A stretch of DNA of 64,000 nt, from contig RPFO01000154.1 in NCBI GenBank assembly GCA_009746045.1, positions 4,536,637 to 4,600,636 of the forward strand, in the 5' to 3' direction. Positions 1 to 11,285 of the stretch are shown here, piece by piece. Numbering within the stretch: position 1 is the first letter of the stretch; each line of letters opens with the position of its first letter. The notes under the pieces are model-generated. The model was given only the letters and a program-made list of their open reading frames with translations. It was not told the origin of the DNA and ran no database searches. The DNA comes from Mesostigma viride (lineage: Eukaryota; Streptophyta; Mesostigmatophyceae; Mesostigmatales; Mesostigmataceae). The position numbers and the translations under genes are program-made.

Positions 1-143
1 GCTCGTAATAGCGGTATTGGGGGCTCGATGCACACCCTTGTACTAATAAGATGATGCATTGAGTTAGATAGACATGAATGAGCGCTGTGTCAGATTGTAA
101 CTAGAATGATATTCCCATGATGCCCCGGCACTCTGGTTTGCAG

Positions 144-3100
144 GTACGCCAATCCACGGGTTGGGGCGGCGCAAGCGGCACTACCGCCGGCCAAGTAGTC
201 CAAGTGGGCACCGCAGGGACATGCGGCCGTATTCATGCCAAGGGCGAACGTGTGCATGTGCCCAACGAGCCCCTCCTGCAGGTATGCAATGCTCGTTTAG
301 CCTTCAATGCATGGTCTTTCATTATCGGACGGGCCACATGGCCTTGCATGCATAATATTTCGTCATGCTGTTGTCCATCATTGTCCTACGACGCATCCAC
401 GACACCCACGCACACATGCCAGCCCCCCCCCACACCCATCCACGCATGCCACGCATCCACGACACCCTAGTGTGGGTGTACTTGCCAAGGCGCACAAGGG
501 ACCTTGGTAGCCCCTGGCATATATAACCCACCCTAGATGGTGGGCCTGCACGCCCCCACTTACACCACATGATGGCCTAGTGTGGGTAAACATTGCCTCC
601 AATTTGTAGCCCATTCTGAGCTCATTTGGATATATTAGTGGCATACACCACCCCTAGTGTGGGTGTACGTGCTAAGGCGCACAAGGGACCTTGGTAGCCC
701 CTGGCATATATAACCCACCCTAGATGGTGGGCCTGCAGGCCCCCACTTACACTACATGATGGCCTAGTGAGGGTGAACATTGCCTCCAATTTGTAGCCCA
801 TTCTGAGCTCATTTGGATATATTAGTGGCATACACCACCCCTAGTGTGGGTGTACTTGCCAAGGCGCACAAGGGACCTTGGTAGCCCCTGGCATATATAA
901 CCCACCCTAGATGGTGGGCCTGCACGCCCCCACTTACACCACATGATGGCCTAGTGTGGGTAAACATTGCCTCCAATTTGTAGCCCATTCTGAGCTCATT
1001 TGGATATATTAGTGGCATACACCACCCCTAGTGTGGGTGTACGTGCTAAGGCGCACAAGGGACCTTGGTAGCCCCTGGCATATATAACCCACCCTAGATG
1101 GTGGGCCTGCAAGCCCCCACTTACACCGCATGATGGCCTAGTGTGGGTGAACATTGCCTCCAATTTGTAGCCCATTCTGAGCTCATTTGGATATATTAGT
1201 GGCATACACCACCCCTAGTGTGGGTGTACGTGCTAAGGCGCACAAGGGACCTTGGTAGCCCCTGGCATATATAACCCACCCTAGATGGTGGGCCTGCAGG
1301 CCCCCACTTACACTACATGATGCTCTAGTGTGGGTGAACATTGCCTCCAATTTGTAGCCCATTCTGAGCTCATTTGGATATATTAGTGGCATACACCACC
1401 CCTAATGTGGGTGTACGTGCTAAGGCGCACAAGGGACCTTGGTAGCCCCTGGCATATATAACCCACCCTAGATGGTGGGCCTGCAAGCCCCCACTTACAC
1501 CACATGATGGCCTAGTGTGGGTGAACATTGCCTCCAATTTGTAGCCCATTCTGAGCTCATTTGGATATATTAGTGGCATACACCACCCCTAATGTGGGTG
1601 TACGTGCTAAGGCGCACAAGGGACCTTGGTAGCCCCTGGCATATATAACCCACCTTAGATGGTGGGCCTGCAAGCCCCCACTTACACCGCATGATGGCCT
1701 AGTGTGGGTGAACATTGCCTCCAATTTGTAGCCCATTCTGAGCTCATTTGGATATATTAGTGGCATACACCACCCCTAGTGTGGGTGTACGTGCTAAGGC
1801 GCACAAGGGACCTTGGTAGCCCCTGGCATATATAACCCACCCTAGATGGTGGGCCTGCAGGCCCCCACTTACACTACATGATGCCCTAGTGAGGGTGAAC
1901 ATTGCCTCCAATTTGTAGCCCATTCTGAGCTCATTTGGATATATTAGTGGCATACACCACCCCTAGTGTGGGTGTACGTGCTAAGGCGCACAAGGGACCT
2001 TGGTAGCCCCTGGCATATATAACCCACCCTAGATGGTGGGCCTGCAAGCCCCCACTTACACCACATGATGGCCTAGTGTGGGTGAACATTGCCTCCAATT
2101 TGTAGCCCATTCTGAGCTCATTTGGATATATTAGTGTCATACACCACCCCGAATGTCCCTTGTGCGCCTTAGCACGCACACCCACACTAGTGGTGGTGTA
2201 TGACACTAATATATCCAAATGAGCTCAGAATGGGCTACAAATTGGAGGCAATGTTCACCCACACTAGGCCATCATGTGGTGTAAGTGGGGGCTTGCAGGC
2301 CCACCATCTAAGGTGGGTTATATATGCCAGGGGCTACCAAGGTCCCTTGTGCGCCTTAGCACGTACACCCACATTAGGGGTGGTGTATGCCACTAATATA
2401 TCTAAATGAGCTCAGAATGGGCTACAAATTGGAGGCAATGTTCACCCTCACTAGGCCATCATGTGGTGTAAGTGGGGGCTTGCAGGCCCACCATCTAGGG
2501 TGGGTTATATATGCCAGGGGCTACCAAGGTCCCTTGTGCGCCTTAGCACGTACACCCACATTAGGGGTGGTGTATGCCACTAATATATCCAAATGAGCTC
2601 AGAATGGGCTACAAATTGGAGGCAATGTTCACCCTCACTAGGGCATCATGTAGTGTAAGTGGGGGCTTGCAGGCCCACCATCTAAGGTGGGTTGTATATG
2701 CCAAGGGCTACCAAGGTCCCTTGTGCGCCTTAGCACGTACACCCACACTAGGGGTGGTGTATGCCACTAATATATCCAAATGAGCTCAGAATGGGCTACA
2801 AATTGGAGGCAATGTTCACCCACACTAGAGCATCATGCAGTGTAAGTGGGTGCTTGCAGGCCCACCATCTAGGTTGGGTTATATATGCCAGGGGCTACCA
2901 AGGTCCCTTGTGCGCCTTAGCACGTACACCCACATTAGGGGTGGTGTATGACACTAATATATCCAAATGAGCTCAGAATGGGCTACAAATTGGAGGCAAT
3001 GTTCACCCACACTAGGCCATCATGTGGTGTAAGTGAGGGCTTGCAGGCCCACCATCTAGGGTGGGTTATATATGCCAGGGGCTACCAAGGTCCCTTGAGC

Positions 3101-3852
3101 GCCTTAGCACGTACACCCACATTAGGGGTGGTGTATGCCACTAATATATCCAAAGGAGCTCAGAATGGGCTACAAATTGGAGGCAATGTTCACCCACACT
3201 AGGGCATCATGTAGTGTAAGTGGGGGCGTGCAGGCCCACCATCTAAGGTGGGTTATATATGCCAGGGGCCATGCTGACTCCAATTCAATGTTCATATTAA
3301 GCAACAAGTACCGGGCCCATTCTCAGGGTTTGTGCATGGAGGGATTTATTTATGCAATTTATATTATTCATCCACGCATGCCAGGCATCCACCACACCCA
3401 CTCACGCATGCCAGCCCCCCACCCACCCATCCACGCATGCCAGCCGGGCCCCACCACACCCACACACGCATAATGCCTAGTGTCCTCTTTTCTCATGTAG
3501 ATTGCCAGGAGTGGCTCTTTACCTGCATTTTCGTGGTTGTGCGCAGGTAATGCAACGCGGACAACGCATGTACCTCTATTACGATGGCATGGAGGAACTG
3601 CTCGATGATCCACAAGTACAAGCTGTTCTTCGCAAGGGTGCCACGATGGGGTATGATTTTGCTGCCAAGGGACACCAATCCGTGCCACAATACGCGGAAG
3701 CTGTGCTCAGGGCCAAGTTGGCGGGTGTGCCCAAGGAGTACGATGACTATGACCTGTCGGATGATGCGCATGGAACGGCCGAGCACGACGAAGATGAGGC
3801 TCAACGTGCTACGGTGCCAGAACATGGTACCATAGGGGAGGATGGATGCTAG
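144..3852 (+). CDS. 3' end of an unknown two-or-more-exon gene
   Basis: Two open segments join in phase 0: exon 144-281, preceded by a pyrimidine-rich acceptor and followed by a GTATGC donor after CTGCAG, and terminal exon 3547-3852, preceded by GTGCGCAG and ending in TAG. The joined protein reads through the junction as ...VPNEPLLQ|VMQRGQRMYLYYDG... and ends in an acidic tail rich in Asp and Glu. Earlier exons lie outside the window. I do not recognise the family, and no catalytic motif is visible. The intron (282-3546) carries the large inverted 187-bp satellite array. The phase match and good splice sites support a real gene, but a gene carried by a transposon is equally possible because similar acidic tails end the CACTA-encoded protein at 14700. 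Confidence 0.45.
466..2149 (-). repeat. 187-bp satellite array, left arm (about 9 units)
   Basis: Nine head-to-tail units of 187 bp start near 466, 653, 840 and so on. Units differ by only a few substitutions. Each unit contains a TATATA stretch and a short palindrome around the CCTAGATGGTGGG core. On the minus strand each unit is open for 69 codons, but the reading frame comes from the repeat and there is no sign of a real gene. The array lies inside the intron of the gene ending at 3852. Confidence 0.95.
2191..3268 (+). repeat. 187-bp satellite array, right arm (inverted, about 5.8 units)
   Basis: The same 187-bp unit continues in opposite orientation from 2191 to 3268. The junction near 2150-2190 is a short partial unit, so the two arms form one imperfect palindrome of about 2.8 kb with a spacer of about 42 bp. 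Both outer edges are bordered by similar C-rich sequence with CCACGCATGCCA motifs (about 390-465 and 3370-3475). Confidence 0.95.
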
Positions 3853-6737
3853 TTTTAGAATTCCATTTCTTTGCCCCATATTTAGTAGAAGGATAGGAGG
3901 ATGACTTGCAATGTGCACCTCCACCGCCTTCCATGATTTGTGCGTGGTGGTAATGGGCATGCTGGCATACATGGTGGCGGGCAACTTGTAAAGTGGCGCG
4001 ATTGCCTTAGTTGCGTATAATTGAACCTAGCCCGTTATGGGATTTCTCTATCTTAGCCATTTGTAAATACTAGACACTAGATTTTTGTACATCCAAAGTA
4101 CACCTAATGATGAAGTTATTTGTGGTCCATATTCCATTTCCTCGGAGGTCCCTTTGCATATAATTGTTGCTAATTAATCTATCTCTTGAGGTTAATCGAG
4201 ACAACGTTCGTGAATTTGCCCCCATAATTCATTCATTAATTAATGAATAGGCACGTGACTGTGTCACGTGAGCATAAGTCCTCAGTGGGAGGGGCCCCCA
4301 TAATGACTAGAAGTAATGATGCATGAATCATTAATCACTTGATTCATTCATTTACACGTAATTGCGTCACGCGATGCATGATGAATAATATAATTAACAG
4401 GTGAGGGCATGAGGCAATTAAATGTATTTGATCTGGGTTGTCGTATATGCGCGTTGTCATGTGGGTGGGTTGTATTGCCCCCTCTGAGGTGATTTAATTA
4501 AGGGGAGGGGACATGCCTAAAGGGCACTTTTCTGGAAACCATACCTATGCATGTGCAAAAAATCCAATGATGATTGGGGACCATAAATATGATTAAAAAA
4601 AAATTTTCCAGCCACTTGGGGGGGGTACTAGCCCCCACCATACACCGGTAACGCGCTAAAAATAGAAAAAGACGCTATTTTAGTCACATTTTCCCTAGGA
4701 CAATGGGCAAACATATTGGGACCAAATCATATATTCCCGCATAGTTCCCCCACTTTTGAGAAATTCTACCTAATTGGGACCAAGAAATAAGAATGTTTAC
4801 TCACGTTGATGGATTTCCCGCAAAACAGGTACTTTTTTAATCCAAAAAAAAAAAATCAAATCATAAACACATCATATCGTGCTCCACCATATATTCCCAA
4901 ATATTACAGGTGGGGGGACATGCAGCCCCAAATTTTCAGGTCATTCTGACGAGCGCAGCTCTAGTTGATGGATTTCCTAGGTAGCCACCTGTGACGAAGC
5001 TAAGGGAGGTTTCTTAGTGTATCTTACACCATAAACACCCCTTTATCCATCCAAACCATGCAAAAACTGGCCAAACCACATGCTGCCAACCTCTGCACAT
5101 ACGGTACCTCCTATGTTCAAGGTTTGACGCCATTCTGACAAGAACTGCCCAAGTTACAACCATTCCAAGACGGCCACCCATGTGGACTCTACAAGGAAAT
5201 TAGAGTAACCATTCAGCCACACTAGCACCTCCTTCTTCATCAAGGACATCTGCAAACTGACCAAAGCACACATAATTAACTCTTGCACGCTGACGGCAAC
5301 GCATGCTCAACGTGGGGGGTCATTGTGACAAGAACTACTCAAGTTGATGGGTTTCCTATATGACCACCTGACAAGGCGCTAAGGACCACTCAGTAAGTTA
5401 GTAACCCCACAGTGCCACTTCGTATGCCATCCAACATGCACCAAAACCATGCTGAGTATGTTTACAATGTACGAAGGGGTGGCCACGCTCCTCATATGTC
5501 TTCATCATCCCTCCAGCATGGCCAGCCTTGTAAATATGTTCATAGCCTTGACGATGGTAGCCCTAATATGCCTAAGCAGCATTTCCTATGTTTCTCCTAG
5601 GTTAGAGTGTAAGGTTGATGAAAACCAAGCTAATCAACTCAACAACACCTCCTAAACTGTCCTCCCCGGCATGGATGACAAACTGGGACTATGGAGGGCA
5701 AGGAACCAAGTAGGAACATGGTATATATAGCTTGCATGCAGTCATGCATGTCAACCATGGTTGGCTCAGCACATTGTAGTCTTGTCACATCATCATAACA
5801 AAGGAAAGCTCAAACAACCATTGGTGACAGCTATCTACATGCAGTCACACATATGCAATATCTCCAACATCATCATCACTAAAACACTTCCATCCCTGCA
5901 CGATAAAATTCAAAGAAACCATTGGCGGCCCTTCAGCGCATGAGCGCTGTGATGCCGCTGAGAAGAGAGGGTGCGTCACTCTCACACAACAAGAAGCGTC
6001 CATACGCACAACATCCTTGCCGGAACACGTTTTATGAAATGCCTTATACCTTCCCGAAGAGCTATAGGCTGCGACTGAAGCGGCCCTGATCACGACATCA
6101 ACGAAAACAATCTAAAGCTGCCAGGTATTCGACAACACAACGGCAAGCGACGGCGAGATAGCTGGCGGAAACGGCCCAAAAAGAACGCAAAAAACCTCGA
6201 ACGATGAGCTCATAGAAGAAAGCACTGATAGCAGATAACATTCGCGACAAACCTGTACCTCGCTCTCGTAAATCCCTCGCCCAGGCGCGCAACAACCGCC
6301 GTTCTTCCATGGACAGGTCAGACACGCACTGCGCAGGTCTGAACAATTACTTACCGATTATGGCCGAAAATCTGGCAAAAAGCACCAGCTCGGTTTAGAA
6401 TTCGATGCAAAGGGTATTAACGCCTGCTTCACGGTCAAAACAACCCTAAAAACCGCGATTTTACTGCCGCTATCATGAATTCTATTTTATTCCGCGCGAC
6501 CAAAAAATTCAGATTACCCCCCATGCCGATGGCATTAAAAAACAACAGCGATATTGTAAACCAGCTGATTTCCGCCACAAACTAACATCATAAACTCATC
6601 GTCTTTTAGATTCGAGTAAAATTTTTGCATTTCGCCTGCCCTAGTGTGGTAGTTTCGCCTGAACGCAGTCGCCATGGCCACTTCTGCAATGGGTGCGCGC
6701 ACCGTGCACGTGAAATTTATGACCTTCGGTACCGGCG
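3853..6737. other. AT-rich region without a supportable gene
   Basis: Only short open frames occur. An E-box type inverted repeat, CACGTGAC-tgt-GTCACGTG, lies near 4253-4271. Three diverged direct repeats with starts near 4941, 5128 and 5318 each begin with TCATTCTGACRAG-like sequence followed by a GTTGATGGRTTTCC-like motif in two of them. Their spacing is about 187-190 bp. Two minus-strand frames (6346-6098 and 6810-6535) are open for 82 and 91 codons, but I see no splice context or family similarity for them. Confidence 0.5.
4930..5560. repeat. diverged tandem repeats of about 187-190 bp
   Basis: Three blocks share the order: a TCATTCTGAC-like start, GTTGATGGRTTTCC (in the first and third), GCCACC, and later CCAAACCATG/CCAAARCA blocks. 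Starts near 4941, 5128 and 5318 give periods of 187 and 190 bp. Divergence is high, so I infer old tandem duplication. Confidence 0.5.
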
Positions 6738-6763
6738 CGAATTTTTTGGCGCCAAAAAATTCG
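6738..6763. repeat. perfect 26-bp palindrome
   Basis: The sequence is identical to its reverse complement over 26 bp with GGCGCC at its centre (6748-6753) and A/T runs on either side. A half copy of the same A-rich arm occurs near 6498-6512. Confidence 0.9.
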
Positions 6764-6817
6764 GGCATGTCCCGTCCCCTTAATTCCTCGAAGCTAGGGC
6801 CGTTGTCCACGCTGAAT

Positions 6818-7000
6818 TAATTTTTTAATTAATTAGACTCGTGCTCCCGTTGGGGAGTCACGGAGCATTAACCCCGATGGATGGATGGATGGATGGATGG
6901 GTGCAAACAGTCCTACCGGTCTAATCTATCTACAACATCTATCTACAAACATCCATCGACAACAACTCTACCCTAGGGGACCTGTCTGGCGTGCTTCCCG
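6818..7000 (-). mobile_element. 3' end of a non-LTR retrotransposon (5' truncated)
   Basis: Read on the minus strand, this is a 3' untranslated region ending in a CTCCC-loop-GGGAG hairpin and a (TTAA)n tail. The same end recurs at 20277-20470 and 63393-63600 (minus) and at 39590-39680 (plus). The (CATC)n block near 6880-6900 is part of the family. No coding part remains in this copy. Confidence 0.75.
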
Positions 7001-7204
7001 TCCACGCTGAAGCTAGAGCAAAGCTTAGTCATGGCGACTCTTCTTTGCCTTCGTTTCCCACTGGACGTGGCCAGTCGCATTGCAAGTAGTCATGCCTTCC
7101 ACCTTGATCCTGGAAAGGAAGGCAGTTGGCAACATTCATAAAAAAATCAAACAAGTACAACATTTGCAGTTGGTCAACCTTCATGAGGAACCAATGGTTA
7201 TGCA

Positions 7205-7340
7205 TGCATACCGACCAACATGGCAGGGGCAGCTAGTACAACCAACAATTCTCTCAACTAATTGGTAGATATTGGCAAGATATCCTCCCAGTTTAATCCA
7301 TTTTATACCAGGCCCAAGCCGCCATATCAGCATCCAGTAG
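7205..7340. repeat. direct repeat flanking microsatellite, left copy
   Basis: About 110 bp starting at TACAACCAACAATTCTC is repeated at 8170-8285 with moderate divergence. Both copies lead into the same TTTAATCCATTTTAT block. The two copies bracket the large TTGG/GGGT tract. Confidence 0.8.
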
Positions 7341-7360
7341 CCACCACGCCCGCCCGGGGT

Positions 7361-8147
7361 GCTTGGTTGGTTGGTTAGTTGGTTGGTTGGTTGGTTGGTT
7401 GGTTGGTTGGTTGGTTGGTTGGTTGGTTGGTTGGTTGGTTGGTTGGTTGGTTGGTTGGTTGGTTGGTTGGTTGGTTGGTTGGTTGGGAGGTTGGGAGGTT
7501 GGTTGGGAGGTTGGTTGGGAGGTTGGTTGGGCGGGCGGGCGGGCGGGTGGGTGGGCGGGCGGGCAGGCGGGCGGGGGGGTGAGTGGCTATGTGTGTGTGG
7601 GGGGGGGCGGGCAGGCATGTTTGTGCGTGCGTGCGGGTGGGTGGGTGTGCGGGCGTGCGGGTGGGTGTGCGGGCGGGCGGGCGGGCGGGTGGGTGGTGGG
7701 TGGGTGGGTGGGTGGGTGGGTGGGTGGGTGGGTGGGTGGGTGGGTGGGTGGGTGGGTGGGTGGGTGGGTGGGTGGGTGGGTGGGTGGGTGGGTGGGTGGG
7801 TGGGTGGGTGGGTGGGTGGGTGGGTGGGTGGGTGGGTGGGTGGGTGGGTGGGTGGGTGGGTGGGTGGGTGGGTGGGTGGGTTGGGGAGCGGGCGGGCGGG
7901 CGGGCGGGTGGGTGGGTGGGTGGGTTGGGGAGCGGGCGGGCGGGCGGGTGGGTGGGTGGGTGGGCGGGTGGGTGGGTGGGTGGGTGGGTGGGTGGGTGGG
8001 TGGGTGGGTGGGTGCGTGGGTGGGTGGGTGGGTGGGTGGGTGGGTGGGTGGGTGGGTGGGTGGGTGGGTGGGTGGGTGGGTGGGTGGGTGGGTGGGTGGG
8101 TGGGTGGGTGGGTGGGTGGGTGGGTGGGTGGGTGGGTGGGTGGGTGG
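7361..8147. repeat. compound microsatellite (TTGG)n then (GGGT/GGGC)n
   Basis: A run of TTGG repeats (7361-7530) passes through mixed GGGC/GGGT sequence into long pure GGGT runs ending at 8147. Long open frames of GWLV/VGGW or PTHP type on both strands come only from the repeat. Confidence 0.97.
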
Positions 8148-8169
8148 GGCTTTCATAAATATCACTGGC

Positions 8170-8285
8170 AACATTGTACAACCAACAATTCTCACAATTA
8201 ACTGGTAGCTATTGGCAATTTCTCCTCTAAGTTTAATCCATTTTATGTCAGGCCCAAAGCGTCATATCATGGTCCACTAGCATGG
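8170..8285. repeat. direct repeat flanking microsatellite, right copy
   Basis: Second copy of the block at 7205-7340, in the same orientation. Confidence 0.8.
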
Positions 8286-8337
8286 GTGTTGTGTGTCCTT
8301 TCATCCCATAAGAGGTACTAACTTGGAAGGCCATGAC

Positions 8338-8962
8338 TTACTTGAAAAAGTTCGGCTCCTGGAATGGCTTGAAGAGGATTGTCACAGCCCCGGTGCACTC
8401 CAAGCTTCCATCGCCACCCCAAAGGAGCACCCACCACCGGCGGCCCATCATCTCCACGAGGCCCGCTGCATCCTCGGCCTCCGGCCCGTCCCATGTCGCC
8501 TGGAAAACGATGGCAACCATGCAATATATATGAGACATTCAGTGTGAAATTTCCATTGTCAGACTAGCTATCACAGCGAACCGTATTACATCTTAAAAAA
8601 GTTTGAACATAGACCATGCAAAGGGAACATCACCCTCTTACACGCATTGTGTGAGAGTCCGGGCCGTCGACCTCGAACTTGGCCCGCACGCTTGCAGGCC
8701 AAGCGCTGCTCATGGAGCGCATGGTGGGCACCTTGATGTATGACCCCGGCCTTGAAGGCACCTGAGAAATGTTCCAGTGACCCCACTTCTCGCGGACGGT
8801 GGTCTGGAACAGCAACGCTTGCTGTTGATTGAGCGTCCTGCAAATGAGCTCAGCATGCCCGCCTGTGTCGATCACCGCTCGCTTCTGCATGGCTCGCTTA
8901 ATCTCATCACCCACCGGCGCGCGCACGCGCTCCAGGACTTGTCGGTCGTGGTGGAAAAAGTA
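8338..8962 (-). CDS. 3' part of an unknown gene, two terminal exons
   Basis: Exon 8962-8642 (107 codons) follows a CTTTTGCTTGCAG acceptor and ends CGT|GTAAGA. After a 142-bp intron the last exon 8499-8338 follows GTTTTCCAG and ends in TAA. Both junctions are phase 0, so the frame runs on across the splice. The protein segment contains YFFHHDRQVLERV near its start, then HWNISQVPSRPGSYIKVP, and ends ...FQEPNFFK. I do not recognise the family. Upstream exons would have to lie beyond the pyrimidine repeat tract at 9121-10470 or are lost. It may be a host gene or a transposon remnant. Confidence 0.45.
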
Positions 8963-9120
8963 CTGCAAGCAAAAGTGGAATACGCAAGTGGTATATGCCG
9001 GGCAGGCAAGCATCCACAGAACAAAGTGGCAATTCCTGTTAGAGGTTAGCTTACTTGAGCACATCACACGGCCACTCACCCCATAGCTGGCAACTAATCA
9101 TGGTAACCGATTACACATCA

Positions 9121-10470
9121 TCCCTCCCTCCCTCCCTCCCTCCCTCCCTCCCTCCCTCCCTCCCTCCCTCCCTCCCTCCCTTTCTCCCTCCCTCCCTCCC
9201 TCCTCCCTCCCTCCCTCCCTCCCTCCCTCCCTCTCTTCCTCCCTCCCTCCCTCCCTCCTCCCTCCCTCCCTCCCTCCCTCCCTCCCTCCCTCCCTCCCTC
9301 CCTCCCTCCCTCCCTCCCTCCCTCCCTCCTCCCTCCCTCCCTCCCTCCTCCCTCCCTCCATCCGTCCATCCCTCACTCCCTCCCTCCCTCACTCCCTCCA
9401 TCCCTCCATCCCTCCATCCCTCCATCCATCCCGCCATCCATCCCTCCATCCCTCCATCCCTCCATCCCTCCATCCCTCCATCCCTCCAACCCTCCATCCA
9501 ACCATCCCTCCGTCCCTCCATCCCTCCATCCCTCCCTCCCTCCATCCCTCCCTCCCTCCATCCCTCCCTCCCTCCCTCCCTCCTCCCTCCCTCCCTCCCT
9601 CCCTCCCTCCCTCCCTCCCTCCCTCCCTCCCTCCCTCCCTCCCTCCCTCCCTCCCTCCCTCCTCCCTCCCTCCCTCCATCCCCCCTCCCTCCCTCCATCC
9701 CTCCATCCCTCCATCCCTCCATCCCTCCATCCCTCCATCCCTCCATCCCTCCATCCATCCCTCTATCCATCCCTCTATCCATCCCTCTATCCATCCGTCC
9801 ATCCATCCCTCCATCCCTCCATCCCTCCATCCCTCCATCCCTCCATCCCTCCATCCCTCCATCCCTCCATCCCTCCATCCCTCCATCCCTCCATCCCTCC
9901 ATCCCTCCATCCCTCCATCCCTCCATCCCTCCATCCCTCCATCCATCCCTCCATCCCTCCATCCCTCCATCCCTCCAACCCTCCATCCAACCATCCCTCC
10001 GTCCCTCCATCCCTCCATCCCTCCATCCATCCCTCCATCCATCCCTCCATCCCTCCATCCATCCCTCCATCCATCCCTCCATCCCTCCCTCCATCCCTCC
10101 ATCCATCCCTCCATCCATCCCTCCATCCCTCCATCCATCCCTCCATCCCTCCATCCCTCCATCCCTCCATCCAACCATCCCTCCATCCCTCCATCCCTCT
10201 ATCCCTCCCTCCATCCCTCCCTCCATCCATCCCTCCATCCATCCCTCCATCCATCCCTCCATCCATCCCTCCCTCCATCCCTCCCCCATCCCTCCCTCCC
10301 TCCCTCCCTCCTCCCTCCCTCCCTCCCTCCCTCCCTCCCTCCCTCCCTCCCTCCTCCCTCCCTCCCTCCCTCCCTCCCTCCCTCCCTCCCTCCCTCCCTC
10401 CCTCCCTCCCTCCCTCCCTCCCTCCCTCCCTCCCTCCCTCCCTCCCTCCATCCCTCCATCCATCCATCCA
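9121..10470. repeat. polypyrimidine tetranucleotide tract (CCCT/CCAT)n
   Basis: About 1.35 kb consists almost only of CCCT and CCAT tetramers on the plus strand. Internal landmarks such as TCCAACCCTCCATCCAACC occur near 9485 and again near 9973, so a segment of about 490 bp was duplicated within the tract. All long open frames here (SLPP or EGGR type) are artefacts. Confidence 0.97.
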
Positions 10471-10735
10471 TATCACGCACGCAAGGGTGTAGGCACGTGG
10501 CACGCTCAAGGAGAATGCCATGACATTGTGGAGCTTACCTGACACCATAGAAATAATTAGTAATGCTGAAACCATGGCACGGCAACCGGGTTTGAAAAAT
10601 GCGGTAAAGACAATAACGCAAGTACAAGATGCAAGGAAGGGCTAGCATTTGAAGCGGCGGAGTAGCCATCATTCCAAGATCAATAATGACGGGATGCCAT
10701 TAATATCGCAAAACTTAGCCATCATTATCCGTAAT

Positions 10736-10793
10736 CAATTAATTAATTAGGAACATAACTCCGTTGGAGTACATGCAGCACATATCCCTGAGA
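10736..10793 (-). mobile_element. LINE-like 3' end, outer piece split by the CACTA element
   Basis: The AATTAATTAATTAG tail followed by ACTCCGTTGGAGT and CACATATCCCTGAGA is the end of a LINE-like 3' region on the minus strand. The same sequence runs without a break at 18615-18680 (same orientation) and 20500-20597 (opposite orientation). Here it is interrupted after CCTGAGA and resumes at 15210. Confidence 0.75.
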
Positions 10794-10804
10794 CACTAGG
10801 AACT

Positions 10805-11135
10805 CGGCTTTGAGAATGGGTGAGAAATTGTGAGAAAAAGGGTGAGAAAGGTGAGAAAAAGGGTGAGAAATGGGTGAGAATGGGTGAGAAAGGTGAGAAA
10901 AAAGGGTGAGAATGGGGTGAGAATGGGTGAGAAAACACGTTTCTCACCCGGGTGAGATTGCCCCAAAAAGGTGAAAAAAGGGGAAAAACGTGAGAAAAAT
11001 CTCAAAAAACAGGACATGAGATAAGTGAGAAAAACGGGAGGTGTGAAACGTGAGAAAAGTGAGAAAATCAGGACGTGAGAAAAGTGAGAAAAACAGGACG
11101 TGAGAAAAGTGAGAAAAGTGAGAAAACACAGCGCT
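10805..11135 (+). repeat. left subterminal repeats of the CACTA element
   Basis: There are about 30 occurrences of GTGAGAAA/GTGAGAAT-like octamers. They are mirrored at the other end of the element. Confidence 0.85.
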
Positions 11136-11285
11136 GAAAAACACACCCATAATGCAATATGCTGGCAGCAGACACATGCATGCAGTGCCAGTAACAACCG
11201 CTGTTCAAAACAGCACGAACAATAATGATTTTTTCATTAAATGTTTGAATAATTTTAATGTTTACAGCTGCAAGAACCCGTTGAT

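Noticed and set aside
378-3202. Fifteen similar open frames of about 69 codons (MPLIYPNELRMGYKL type)
   Set aside because: They are generated by the 187-bp satellite, occur on opposite strands in the two arms and lie in an intron. There is no independent sign of coding.
7359-10575. Long open frames over GGGT and CCCT repeats (up to 495 codons)
   Set aside because: The sequence is a pure simple repeat; all frames on both strands are open together.
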